NCBI GenBank assembly: GCA_049976725.1
Contig: JBMFHR010000025.1
Coordinates: 1-13,536 of the forward strand
DNA from: Conexivisphaera sp049976725
GTDB lineage: Archaea > Thermoproteota > Nitrososphaeria > Conexivisphaerales > Conexivisphaeraceae
Length of the DNA: 13,536 bases
Direction: 5' to 3'
A program made the translations under genes and the position numbers. Of the stretch, positions 5,332 through 12,231 are shown piece after piece. Under the pieces are notes generated by a model. It did not search any database and had not been told where the DNA came from. It saw only the letters and a program-made list of their open reading frames with translations. The first letter of the stretch is position 1, and each line of letters begins with the position of its first letter.

Positions 5332-6984
5332 TCAGGGGGCCCCCTCGTAGAGCCTCCTGAGCTCGTCGGGGGAGTCCGGCACCTTCCTGAAGAGGGGCCT
5401 CGGCTCGCCCAGGGGGCCGCGCGGCGACGCCGGCAGGGCGAGGCGGGAGCCGTCGGGGGAGCCGGAGCGCCCCAGGTAGCCCCAGAGCAGCTCGGAGCGC
5501 CTGGGCATGAAGGGGCGCATCATGATCGCGACGGCGTCGAGGGAGGCCAGGTAGCCGCAGAGCGACTCGTCGGCGCGCGGGTCGCCCGACCTGATGAGCT
5601 CCCACGGCCTCTCGGAGCTCATGCGCTCGTTGCCGGCGGCCGAGAGCTCCAGGATCCTCCTGGCCCCGTCGCGGATCCTGAAGGAGTCCATGTCGGACGA
5701 GTAGCGCGAGAGGGTGTCGGCGGCGAGGGAGGCCAGGGGGCCGGGGGCGGCGGGGCAGTCGGGGGCGGAGTCCCCGTACCTCCTGCGGGCGAGCGTGAGC
5801 GCCCTGTGCGCGAAGTTGCCCAGGTTGTCGTTCAGCTCCGAGTTCACCACGCGCGCGAACTCCTCCCACGAGAAGCTCGCGTCCCTCGACTCGGGCCTCA
5901 GGTACATGGCGACGAACCTCCAGACCTCGCCGTCGGCGACGTTCAGGGCCCTGTCCATCCAGACGCCCACGCCGGCGCTCTTCGAGAACTTCTCCCCCTC
6001 CATCGTCACGTACTCCGTGGAGGAGACCTGCCAGGGGAGGGCGTAGCCCTCGCCCGAGGCGATCAGGAGGGCCGGGAATATTATCGTGTGGAACGGGATG
6101 TTGTCCTTGCCGATGAAGCACACGGGGCGGGCGTCGGGGGACCTCCAGAACCTGTCGAACAGCCCCGGGTCGCCCCTCCTCAGGCCCAGCTCCTTCACGG
6201 CGGACAGGTAGCCGAGGACGGCCTCCATCCACACGTAGATCGTCTTGCCCTCCGCGCCCTCGAACGGCGCCGGTATCCCCCACCTGTTGTCGCGCGTCAG
6301 CGCCCTGGGCCTCAGCCCCTCGTCCAGCATGCGCAGGCTGGCGTTCCTCGCGTTGTCCGGGAGCCTGTCGTTCGAGGCGACGTACTCCCTGATGGCGGGC
6401 GCGAGCCTGGGGAGGTCGAGGTACCAGTGAGTCGTCCTCCTGATCTCGGGCGCGGACCCGCAGATCGCGCACCTGGGGCTGATGAGCATCGTGGGCTCCA
6501 GGAGCTTGCCGCAGCGGTCGCACTGATCCCCCTTGGCGTTCGGGTAGCCGCAGTACGGGCAGGTGCCGACCACGAAGCGGTCGGGGAGGAAGATCCTGTC
6601 CCTCGGGCAGTAGGGCATCTCGACGTCCTGCCTGAAGACGTAGCCGTTCCGCTCCACCTTCCTGTAGAACTCGGCCACGAACTCCCTGTGGACGGGGGAC
6701 TCGGTGCGAGTGTAGTAGAGCGCGTCGACTGAGTACTCCCTGAGCAGCCTCACTATCAGCTCGTGGTTGGCGTCCGTTATCTCGCGGGGATCCACGCCGC
6801 GGCGCAGGGCCTCTACCTCTATCGGCGCCCCGTGCTCGTCGGATCCCGAGACCGCAACGACCTCCTCGCCCTTCATCATCAGGTAGCGGGCGTAGACGTC
6901 GGCGGCGAGGAGGTGCATGAACGTGCCTAGGTGGGGAACCGAGTTCACGTAGGGCCACGCGGAGCACACTATCCACTTGGCCAT
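5332..6984 (-). CDS. metG: Methionyl-tRNA synthetase (catalytic and anticodon-binding domains only)
   Basis: Charges tRNA-Met with methionine in the cytoplasm. 550 residues. The Rossmann core opens CSAWPYVNSVPHLGTFMHLL (7-26) with the HIGH-type motif HLGT (18-21). The connective domain has two zinc knuckles: C126 and C142/C145, then C155/C158 and C172/C175. WGIPAP (235-240) is followed by the KMSKS-type loop KFSKS (332-336). The alpha-helical anticodon domain follows from about 345, with NSELNDNLGNFAHRAL (381-396). There is no C-terminal OB-fold tRNA-binding (Trbp111-like) domain; in many archaea that is a separate protein. ATG start at 6984, with a TATA box about 34 bp upstream giving a leader of only a few nt. 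The gene stands alone between tRNA-Ala and the candidate sRNA. Confidence 0.97.
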   Translation of the reverse strand: MAKWIVCSAWPYVNSVPHLGTFMHLLAADVYARYLMMKGEEVVAVSGSDEHGAPIEVEALRRGVDPREITDANHELIVRLLREYSVDALYYTRTESPVHREFVAEFYRKVERNGYVFRQDVEMPYCPRDRIFLPDRFVVGTCPYCGYPNAKGDQCDRCGKLLEPTMLISPRCAICGSAPEIRRTTHWYLDLPRLAPAIREYVASNDRLPDNARNASLRMLDEGLRPRALTRDNRWGIPAPFEGAEGKTIYVWMEAVLGYLSAVKELGLRRGDPGLFDRFWRSPDARPVCFIGKDNIPFHTIIFPALLIASGEGYALPWQVSSTEYVTMEGEKFSKSAGVGVWMDRALNVADGEVWRFVAMYLRPESRDASFSWEEFARVVNSELNDNLGNFAHRALTLARRRYGDSAPDCPAAPGPLASLAADTLSRYSSDMDSFRIRDGARRILELSAAGNERMSSERPWELIRSGDPRADESLCGYLASLDAVAIMMRPFMPRRSELLWGYLGRSGSPDGSRLALPASPRGPLGEPRPLFRKVPDSPDELRRLYEGAP

Positions 6985-7013
6985 TCGCGGGTGGGCCCCC
7001 GCGCGAAGAGGGC

Positions 7014-7023
7014 CTATTTATAG
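7014..7023 (-). promoter_or_regulatory. TATA box for the MetRS gene
   Basis: The minus strand reads CTATAAATAG, a near-consensus archaeal TATA box. Its centre is 34 bp before the ATG, so transcription should start about 8 nt upstream of it. Confidence 0.75.
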
Positions 7024-7046
7024 CTGAACCCGGGGCCGCGCGGGAC

Positions 7047-7104
7047 GGGATCAGGAGAGGTGCATCCGGCCATCGGTGGGCCAGCAGATCAGTCTCATCA
7101 TCCC
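7047..7104 (-). ncRNA. Candidate C/D box sRNA (2'-O-methylation guide)
   Basis: The 58-nt minus-strand segment begins GGG followed by C box ATGATGA (7101-7095) and ends in D box CTGA (7054-7051) followed by TCCC, so the ends can pair. Internal C' (near CGATGGC) and D' (CTGG or CTGC) are degenerate but lie in the right places. A TATA-like CTTATACTT is centred 27 bp upstream. The guide just before the D box (ATGCACCTCTC) can pair over 9-10 bp, one of them G-U, with the conserved archaeal 16S segment around GGAGGUGCAUGG, recalled from general knowledge; that part of 16S is not in the window. The C box overlaps the cofE stop codon. Length and arrangement are typical of archaeal C/D sRNAs. Expression is untested. 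Confidence 0.65.
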
Positions 7105-7886
7105 CTGTGGCCGGAGATTCCCCTGAAGTATAAGCATTCGGACGGGCTGACGTAGGTCTCGCGAGGCGAGTGCGCGGCGCCGTCCACGAGGCGATCGAGG
7201 CCCTCGACTATCGCCATGGGGACCATCTCGCCAGACTCGCCCATCACGAGCTCCGCGGCGGAGGCGGCCTCATCTGCTACCGCCCTGTAGGTGTGGCGGA
7301 GCCTGCGCCCGAATATGTCGGGGGACCCGCGCTCGTCGAGCACGCCCCGGATCCCGGAGTAGGCCACAGCCACCCCGACGGTCCCCCTCCTGAGGGGGAG
7401 CACGCGGCTGTCGGCTATCACGACGCCGACGGGGCCGCCCGCCAGCAGCTCGAGCTTCCACCTTATCTCGTCCGCCGTCCTGAACGGCCTGCTGGGAGGG
7501 AGCACGGCGGCGCCGCCGGGCGCGTTGGACCTGTCTATCGAGGAGTTGGGCGTCACGCCCTCGCGCCTGACGGTTATTATTATCCCGAGGGCGTGGCCCA
7601 GGAAGCCGAGGGATTCCCTGAGCGCGAGCTCCACGACCTCGGGGCGCTGGCCGGCCTCGGCCGCTATCCCCAGGGCGTCCTCGAGGGCCGCGATCCTCCC
7701 GGGATCGACGACGCGGCCCTGGCCTATGGCGACGTACTTGGAGGACACCACGAGCACGTCGCGGGGGCGGATGGGCTCGCCGGAGGCGGCCACCTGTGAG
7801 GCCACGTGGGAGCCGACGTCGTCGACCGCCGAGGTCAGCGGCTCCCTGACCCTTATCCCCCGGACCCTCAGCTCCACCGCCCTCAC
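7098..7886 (-). CDS. cofE: Coenzyme F420-0:L-glutamate ligase
   Basis: Adds gamma-linked glutamates to coenzyme F420-0 using GTP, in the cytoplasm. 262 residues, near the archaeal CofE size. Motifs in order: DVLVVSSKYVAIGQGR (43-58), EGVTPNSSIDRSNAPGG (109-125), VGVVIADSRVLPLRRGTVGVA (153-173), SGIRGVLDERGSPDIFGR (177-194) and a DEAASAAELVMGE stretch (205-217). The start is GTG; an in-frame TGA lies only 12 nt upstream (codons TGA GGG CAC TCA GGG GTG), so it cannot be much longer. It follows nop10, and its GTG overlaps a TGA in the frame one base back from nop10 (GTGA), which suggests translational coupling. The last bases overlap the candidate sRNA. Presence implies F420 biosynthesis; no other cof gene is in view. 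Confidence 0.93.
   Translation of the reverse strand: MRAVELRVRGIRVREPLTSAVDDVGSHVASQVAASGEPIRPRDVLVVSSKYVAIGQGRVVDPGRIAALEDALGIAAEAGQRPEVVELALRESLGFLGHALGIIITVRREGVTPNSSIDRSNAPGGAAVLPPSRPFRTADEIRWKLELLAGGPVGVVIADSRVLPLRRGTVGVAVAYSGIRGVLDERGSPDIFGRRLRHTYRAVADEAASAAELVMGESGEMVPMAIVEGLDRLVDGAAHSPRETYVSPSECLYFRGISGHRG
7127..7135 (-). promoter_or_regulatory. TATA-like box for the candidate C/D sRNA, inside the cofE 3' end
   Basis: The minus strand reads GCTTATACT, centred 27 bp upstream of the sRNA 5' end. It falls on cofE codons TGC-TTA-TAC; TTA is an unusual leucine codon for this GC-rich sequence, which suggests the AT-rich stretch is retained for another reason. Confidence 0.4.
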
Positions 7887-8040
7887 CCCTGAGTGCCCTC
7901 ACCCTGAGCTCCAGGTACCGATCGTCCGGCGAGAAGGGCGGGGGATGGGCGATCTCCGTCGGGCCCCCGCAGACCGGGCATGCCTGCTCGAAGGTGTAGC
8001 GGTAGCACCTCCTGCAGATCCTCAGCAGCCTGGGCCTCAT
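7883..8040 (-). CDS. nop10: Nop10, H/ACA RNP protein; reading frame lacks its stop
   Basis: A small zinc-ribbon protein of the H/ACA ribonucleoprotein that makes pseudouridine in rRNA with Cbf5, Gar1 and L7Ae. From ATG at 8040 the frame reads MRPRLLRICRRCYRYT with CPVCG (21-25) and the hallmark AHPPPFSPDDRY (31-42). Zinc ligands are C9, C12, C21 and C24. Family similarity ends at about residue 51. No stop occurs in this frame there: it stays open to 7270 through arginine/glycine/proline-rich sequence that is the shadow of cofE. A TGA in the -1 frame at 7885-7883 overlaps the cofE GTG. One extra G in the GGGG run at 7889-7886 would put Nop10 in frame with it, giving 52 residues. The end given here assumes that. 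Confidence 0.88.
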
Positions 8041-8090
8041 TCCCGCTCGTCCCCATCGCTTCGCCCGTCGAGGGATTCGGCTACGGCTGT

Positions 8091-8100
8091 CTATTTAGCC
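8091..8100 (-). promoter_or_regulatory. TATA-like box for nop10-cofE
   Basis: The minus strand reads GGCTAAATAG, just past the aIF2-alpha stop codon. It predicts a start near 8068 and a leader of about 28 nt before the nop10 ATG. The 61-bp gap therefore probably separates this pair from the upstream operon, although read-through is possible. Confidence 0.5.
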
Positions 8101-8101
8101 G

Positions 8102-8908
8102 TTACTGTCTCCTGAGCAGCTCGAAGTGGCCCTTCCCCTTCAGCAGCTCCCCGGCCGACCTAGCGAACGCGGACAGCGCTGCCTCAGCGGCCTTGTAGTT
8201 GTCCGCCTCGACCCTCACGAGGTAGCGGGGGCTCCCGGCGTACGTCACGCGCAGGCTCGCCCCGGCCGACCGGGCGGCCTCAGCGGCCTTCAGGAGCGCG
8301 TCCCTCACGACGCTTATCCCGTTGGGGGCGGGCGAGTACGCCTTGACCTCGGCGGAGAGGGTGGCCTTCCTGGGCTTCAGGCGCTCCGCGGCCAGCTGGG
8401 CCGCGGCGTCGAGGTAGAGCTCGAGCGCCTTCTGATCGATGCCCCTCGCGGCCTCCGAGATGGCCCGCAGGACCCCGGCGCGGTCCTCCGCGAGGACCCT
8501 GAGCGCCTCCTGCAGGCTGCCGAACGCGGAGACGAGCGCCTCCCTGATCTGGCGATCGTCCTTTATCCCGGCCTTGGCCCTCGCCACGTCGAGCGCGCGG
8601 GACGCGCCCACCTCCTGCCTGTATGCCTGCATCTTCTTCCTCCTCTCGTCGCCGGTCACGCGCCTGAGCGACAGGTCCACCTGGAGCTTGTCCGGGTTCA
8701 CGTAGAGGACCTTCAGGACGATCTTCTGCTTCGGCTTGAAGAAGCTGACGAGGTTCCTGGTCATCGTGCTCGGTATCTCCTTGACGGGCACGAAGCCGCG
8801 GAGGCCGCCGTACTCGTCCAGCGAGACGTAGAGGCCGAACGACTCCACGCTCGTCACTGTGCCTACGACGAGGTCCCCCTGCTCGGGGAACCGCTGGGCC
8901 CTAATCAA
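8102..8908 (-). CDS. Translation initiation factor aIF2, alpha subunit
   Basis: A subunit of the aIF2 heterotrimer that brings initiator Met-tRNA to the small ribosomal subunit. 268 residues, the family length. An N-terminal S1/OB domain (9-82) has GDLVVGTVTSVESFGLYVSLDEYGGLRGFVPVKE in pieces, with EIPSTMTRNL at the place of the eukaryotic Ser51 loop. A helical middle domain (86-180) includes VTGDERRKKMQAYRQE (84-99). A C-terminal alpha-beta domain (182-266) includes RYLVRVEADNYKAAEAAL (228-245), which binds aIF2-gamma. The start is TTG at 8908, chosen because the family begins about eight residues before the S1 domain and no ATG or GTG is available. GGAGG lies only one nt from the TTG; 8 bp overlap the end of rps27e. 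Last gene of the replication-translation operon. Confidence 0.95.
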   Translation of the reverse strand: MIRAQRFPEQGDLVVGTVTSVESFGLYVSLDEYGGLRGFVPVKEIPSTMTRNLVSFFKPKQKIVLKVLYVNPDKLQVDLSLRRVTGDERRKKMQAYRQEVGASRALDVARAKAGIKDDRQIREALVSAFGSLQEALRVLAEDRAGVLRAISEAARGIDQKALELYLDAAAQLAAERLKPRKATLSAEVKAYSPAPNGISVVRDALLKAAEAARSAGASLRVTYAGSPRYLVRVEADNYKAAEAALSAFARSAGELLKGKGHFELLRRQ

Positions 8909-9098
8909 GCCTCCTTACTATCTCCCCGAGCACGATAGCCCTGCCGCCCGTCGGCCTGGTGAGCTCGGCGCCGCAGTTGGGGCACTTGACCGCGGTCTTC
9001 GCGTGCGAGAACACGACGCGCTCGGCGCCGCAGTTGGGGCACTTGACCAGGAGGAACGCGCTCCTCGGGAGAGGTATCAGGACGTGCTCCCTCTTCAT
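8901..9098 (-). CDS. rps27e: Small ribosomal subunit protein eS27 (S27e)
   Basis: A 65-residue zinc-finger protein of the archaeal/eukaryotic 30S/40S subunit. It starts MKREHVLIPLPRSAFLLVKC and carries CPNC (20-23) and CPNC (39-42), giving a four-cysteine zinc site, then the typical RPTGGRA segment (48-54). The ATG at 9098 overlaps the TGA of rpl44e as ATGA, so translation is probably coupled. A longer upstream frame exists but is the shadow of rpl44e. The 3' end overlaps the aIF2-alpha start by 8 bp. Confidence 0.96.
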   Translation of the reverse strand: MKREHVLIPLPRSAFLLVKCPNCGAERVVFSHAKTAVKCPNCGAELTRPTGGRAIVLGEIVRRLD

Positions 9099-9394
9099 TC
9101 GCCCTTCGACCTCCCCACGTCGACGAGCTCGAGCTTCTTCAGGCGTATGCCCTCCCTCATGCTGACGTAGCCGCAGACCCTGCACTTGAGCTTGAGCGTC
9201 TGCTTCTTGGTCGTCTTGGCCGTCCTCTTCAGCTCGGGCTCCTTCTGCCCTCCGTACCCCTTCTTCTCCCACTCGTGGCGCCTGGCGCCCCAGGCGAGCC
9301 TGCGGTCCTTCCCCTTCTTGTAGAGGCTCACGGAGTGCTCGGTGTGCTTCCCGCACCTGGGGCAGTAGGTGACTATCACGTTCGGCACCTTCAT
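9095..9394 (-). CDS. rpl44e: Large ribosomal subunit protein eL42 (L44e)
   Basis: A 99-residue protein of the archaeal/eukaryotic large subunit, placed near the E site. It has CPRCGKHTEH (11-20), a basic middle LYKKGKDRRLAWGARRHEW (24-42) and CRVCGY (71-76), giving four zinc-binding cysteines C11, C14, C71 and C74. Usual length. The ATG at 9394 overlaps the TGA of the preceding GINS gene by 4 bp (ATGA), with a GGAGGTG sequence about 13-19 nt upstream. Both its boundaries are ATGA overlaps. Confidence 0.97.
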   Translation of the reverse strand: MKVPNVIVTYCPRCGKHTEHSVSLYKKGKDRRLAWGARRHEWEKKGYGGQKEPELKRTAKTTKKQTLKLKCRVCGYVSMREGIRLKKLELVDVGRSKGE

Positions 9395-9951
9395 CTAAGG
9401 ACCACCACCTCCTCGGCCTGGCCCTTCGATATCAGCGCCCTGGCATCCTCCCTGGGCACCATGGCTACGTCGCCCGACGAGAACGGGCCGTAGTTATTTA
9501 AGTCTACTCCCCTGAAGGCCTGCACGTCCTGCCTCATGAGCAGCACGGCCATCTCCCTCGAGGCGTTCCAGCGGGCCGCGTGAATGACCAGGGGGCTGCC
9601 GTCTACGAGGGCACGCCTGAGCAGGTCCGCCCTGGACACGGCCATCTCCAGGAGCCCGATCACGAGGCCCTCCTCCAGGAGGCCCGACTGCGGCGCGATC
9701 CCCCTCTCCGAGACTTGCCAGGAGGCCTTGGAGAGCCTCAGCTCCAGGAGGGAGGAGGCGGCCGCGGCGCCGTACTCGGCGACCTTCGCCGCGATCCCGG
9801 ACTCCGGCCCCCCGAGCAGCTCCCCCAGCGCGAGCTCCTGGGAGAGTGCGGACGCCCTGACCAGCAGGTCCTCGTCCGCCGCGAAGAGCTCCCTGGCGCC
9901 GGCCTCCCTCGAGAGGGCTGCCAGGAAGTCCTCCAGCCTGCGCTGGCTCAC
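9391..9951 (-). CDS. GINS complex protein, Gins51 (Gins15) type
   Basis: Probable subunit of the GINS complex, which joins MCM helicase and the GAN/Cdc45-like nuclease in the replicative CMG assembly. 186 residues. The N-terminal 130 residues are mostly helical (A domain). The C-terminal B domain, about 137-185, has DLNNYGPFSSGDVAMVPREDARALISKGQAEEV in pieces; YGPF (154-157) followed by GDV (160-162) and a helix ending in a KGQAE-type turn is the GINS signature. Placement of the B domain at the C terminus and the neighbour priS, as in Sulfolobus, favour Gins51 over Gins23. Start GTG at 9951, 19 bp after the priS stop, with no clear Shine-Dalgarno. The N-terminal part is poorly conserved, so the call rests on the B domain and context. 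Confidence 0.8.
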   Translation of the reverse strand: MSQRRLEDFLAALSREAGARELFAADEDLLVRASALSQELALGELLGGPESGIAAKVAEYGAAAASSLLELRLSKASWQVSERGIAPQSGLLEEGLVIGLLEMAVSRADLLRRALVDGSPLVIHAARWNASREMAVLLMRQDVQAFRGVDLNNYGPFSSGDVAMVPREDARALISKGQAEEVVVLR

Positions 9952-9970
9952 GCGGCCCGGAGGAAGCGCC

Positions 9971-11098
9971 CTATTTTACGAGTTTCGCGACGCCCTTGCT
10001 GATGAGGAACGCTGACACGAAGGCCGGGAGCCTCAGGGTAGTGTGCCGGTAGGGGCCGTAGTCGTAGCCGCCGATGCGGAGCCTGGGAGCGTACGATATC
10101 TCGACCCTGACGGGCTCGTCGCCTATCGCGACCGCCTCCTCGAGGGGATCGCACACGACCACGTCGCGGCAGGGCACCTTGGCCATGCCCGTCTTCTCGT
10201 TGAGCGACGTGGGCATCCTGAGTATCCTGGACACGTCCATCGTGACCTGCGGGTCGACGCGCACCCTGACCTCGGCTATGGCCGCCTCCAGCGCCGCCGC
10301 GGCCTCACCCCTCGTGACGTGCTCCAGGAACGCGCGGGTGGGGGGCGCCCCGTACCTGCGGCGCAGGGCCTCCGCGACGCGCATGGGCCACCCGACCAGG
10401 GTCCTCAGGTCGTCCTCGGAGTTCCCCAGCAGCTCCAGCAGGAAGCCGGGACTGTGGGACGAGAGGGTGAGGTAGTCGACTATCTGGGCCCTGGCCTCCC
10501 TGCCCAGGCCCAGGAGCGAGTCGTCCTCCACGTGCACGTGGAAGCCCCTGTGGCCGGAGAAGTAGACCGATATCGCGTCGGGGCGGATCCCCAGGTCCCT
10601 CTGGAGGACGTCCAGAAGCTTGAGGACCTCCCTCCTGCCGGCCTCCACGCAGTTCGGGCAGACCCAGTCCACCCTCCTGCACCCCGGGGACGCGCCCGCC
10701 CCGAGGGGGCGCACCTCGCCGCCCTCGCACAGGTAGAAGTCGTGCTCGTCGATGCAGGCGGGGTGCAGGTCCTTGACGTCTATGTCGAATGCCAGGTCGG
10801 CGCCCATCCATCCCTTGCGGTCCATCTCGGGGTTCCCGGGGTCCTCGTAGAGCGAGACCGAGTAGAAGATCCCCCAGGGCACCTCCCTGAGCACCGCGCT
10901 GACGAGCTCGCCCCTGGATCCCACGCGCAGGTGGCGCCTGAAGTGGCCGTCGAACGTGAGGAATCCTATCTCCCTGGACTCGAGGCGAGGGGGGACCCAT
11001 AGGGACCCGGAGGAGCGGTAGTAGTATTCCCTATAGCTCGTCCTCAGGAATTCTATCTCTCCTTCCCCCAGTCCCCTTTCCTCCACCGGCGCCGTCAC
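9971..11098 (-). CDS. priS: DNA primase small (catalytic) subunit
   Basis: Catalytic subunit of the archaeal/eukaryotic primase; makes primers for replication together with PriL. 375 residues. Family motifs in order: ESREIGFLTF (40-49), GADLAFDIDVKDL (99-111) with catalytic D105 and D107, VYFSGHRGFHVHV (178-190), and DPQVTMDVSRILRMPTSLNEKTG (282-304 region), which supplies the third acid and a conserved lysine. Cysteines and histidines between 112 and 150 (HPAC, FYLC, GC, WVCPNC) make up the zinc site. The GTG at 11098 has GGAGG six nt upstream, a good ribosome site, although it lies inside priL; the two genes overlap by 68 bp. Starting after the priL stop would remove the conserved N-terminal helix. 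Confidence 0.97.
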   Translation of the reverse strand: MTAPVEERGLGEGEIEFLRTSYREYYYRSSGSLWVPPRLESREIGFLTFDGHFRRHLRVGSRGELVSAVLREVPWGIFYSVSLYEDPGNPEMDRKGWMGADLAFDIDVKDLHPACIDEHDFYLCEGGEVRPLGAGASPGCRRVDWVCPNCVEAGRREVLKLLDVLQRDLGIRPDAISVYFSGHRGFHVHVEDDSLLGLGREARAQIVDYLTLSSHSPGFLLELLGNSEDDLRTLVGWPMRVAEALRRRYGAPPTRAFLEHVTRGEAAAALEAAIAEVRVRVDPQVTMDVSRILRMPTSLNEKTGMAKVPCRDVVVCDPLEEAVAIGDEPVRVEISYAPRLRIGGYDYGPYRHTTLRLPAFVSAFLISKGVAKLVK

Positions 11099-12197
11099 CT
11101 CCGGCCTCCGCTGGGCGAGCCCTCCGCCTGGCGTAGGCCAGGGGGCTCCTAACGTTATCGCAGGTCTCGTCGCGCGCGCAGAGCCCCTGCGCCTGGAGCT
11201 TCGCGCACGAGGGCACGCTGTAGCGCTTGCCGCCCCTCAGGCCGGCTATGTGCTCCACCTGGTACCTGGTGATCCTCTCGTTGAAGTCCGGGGAGCGCGA
11301 GAACGCCCCGACCACCTCGTCCAGGGGGACCCCGAGGTTGATCAGGAAGGTGGCCAGGAAGAACCTGGCGGAGTGCGGCAGGTTCTCTCCGGACTCCAGG
11401 CGCTTCATCAGGGACCTGACGCACGGGGGGTACTGGCCGTGCGAGGCGGCCGGGGCCACGGAGGGGGCCGGCCTGGACCTGGCCACCTCCTGCGCCAGCC
11501 TCGAGGCCTCCTGCGCGAGGGGGGCCGGCGGGTTGGCGATCCTGGCCGAGAGGACGCGGCGCTCTATCGCCTCGGCCACGCCGCCCCTGAGCAGCCTGAC
11601 GGCATCCTCGAGCCTCACGTAGACGTACCCTCCGTCCACGACCCTGTTGGCTATGCCCCACCTGGAGGCGTCCAGGGCCGAGGAAAGGCGCAGGTAGTCC
11701 ACGAGCCCCAGGCGGGCATCGAAGGACCCCGCGCCTATCCTGCGCTCGTGGACATCGAGGCGCACGCCCAGCACCCTGGAGTATATCTCGGCGAGCAGGG
11801 TCGCGGCGTCCTGGCGGTTGGACCTCATCCTGCGCAGGATGCGCTCCTCGAGGCGCCTGGCCTCGGCGAGCGCGAAGCGCTTGACGGCGTAAGCGTTGCC
11901 GCTGGACCCCACGATGAGGGCCGCTATGACGAACGAGAGGATGCGCTGCTCGGGCGGCATGCCGTCGAGGGAGTCGCCCAGGGAGCCCTCGAGGACGGCG
12001 GCCCTCGCCCGCCTGATCCCGGCCTCCACGAACGGCTCCCCCCAGGCCCCCGAGAGCTCGGATATTGTGAGCGCGTACCCCCTCCTGACTAGGAGCTCGC
12101 CTGCCTCCGGCAGGAAGGGCAGGTCGCCGAGCTCCCCCTCGCCGAGGGCCAACGGGGACACCTCGGTCGCGCGCGGGAAGACCGCGCATGGAATCAT
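11031..12197 (-). CDS. priL: DNA primase large (regulatory, Fe-S) subunit
   Basis: Partner of PriS; its C-terminal 4Fe-4S domain helps initiate and hand over primers. 388 residues. The helical N-terminal part (20-220) has EQRILSFVIAALIVGS (83-98). The C-terminal domain has PPCVRSLMKRLESGENLPHSARF in pieces (257-279), FLINLGVPLDEVV (284-296), YQVEHI (312-317) and the cysteines C259, C331, C340 and C346, matching the four ligands of the cluster. NVRSPLAY (348-355) closes the domain. The last 35 residues are a glycine/arginine-rich tail with no visible family similarity, encoded partly in the overlap with priS. ATG at 12197; a TATA-like box lies about 24 bp upstream. First gene of a six-gene minus-strand operon. 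Confidence 0.95.
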   Translation of the reverse strand: MIPCAVFPRATEVSPLALGEGELGDLPFLPEAGELLVRRGYALTISELSGAWGEPFVEAGIRRARAAVLEGSLGDSLDGMPPEQRILSFVIAALIVGSSGNAYAVKRFALAEARRLEERILRRMRSNRQDAATLLAEIYSRVLGVRLDVHERRIGAGSFDARLGLVDYLRLSSALDASRWGIANRVVDGGYVYVRLEDAVRLLRGGVAEAIERRVLSARIANPPAPLAQEASRLAQEVARSRPAPSVAPAASHGQYPPCVRSLMKRLESGENLPHSARFFLATFLINLGVPLDEVVGAFSRSPDFNERITRYQVEHIAGLRGGKRYSVPSCAKLQAQGLCARDETCDNVRSPLAYARRRARPAEAGGDGAGGGKGTGGRRDRIPEDEL

Positions 12198-12198
12198 C

Positions 12199-12231
12199 CT
12201 TATATTAGCCCTGAGTTAAGTTTTGTGCGGG
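12199..12231. promoter_or_regulatory. Divergent priL / PCNA promoter region
   Basis: Only 34 bp separate the priL ATG (minus) from the PCNA ATG (plus). For PCNA, TATATTA at 12201-12207 is centred 28 bp before the ATG at 12232. For priL, the minus strand reads AAAACTTAA at about 12216-12224, centred 23-24 bp before its ATG. The two boxes face away from each other, and each predicts a leaderless transcript. PCNA and primase expression may compete for or share this site. Confidence 0.65.

Noticed and set aside
3543..5360. 605-codon plus-strand frame opposite the ATPase gene
   Set aside because: Low-complexity product rich in G, R, P, E and H. It continues antisense through tRNA-Ala, while the minus strand carries every P-type ATPase motif.
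5282..6976. 564-codon minus-strand frame overlapping MetRS
   Set aside because: Arginine/proline-rich shadow in a different frame; MetRS motifs are all in the 5332-6984 frame.
7081..7095. Similarity of the sRNA's first guide region to tRNA-Leu(CAA)
   Set aside because: The shared GATCTGCTG is in the same sense in both RNAs, so the sRNA cannot pair with the tRNA there; probably chance.
7270..7882. Extension of the nop10 frame as a real Nop10 fusion protein
   Set aside because: The extension is R/G/P-rich, matches nothing and lies out of frame with cofE, which has clear motifs; treated as a frame break at nop10 instead.
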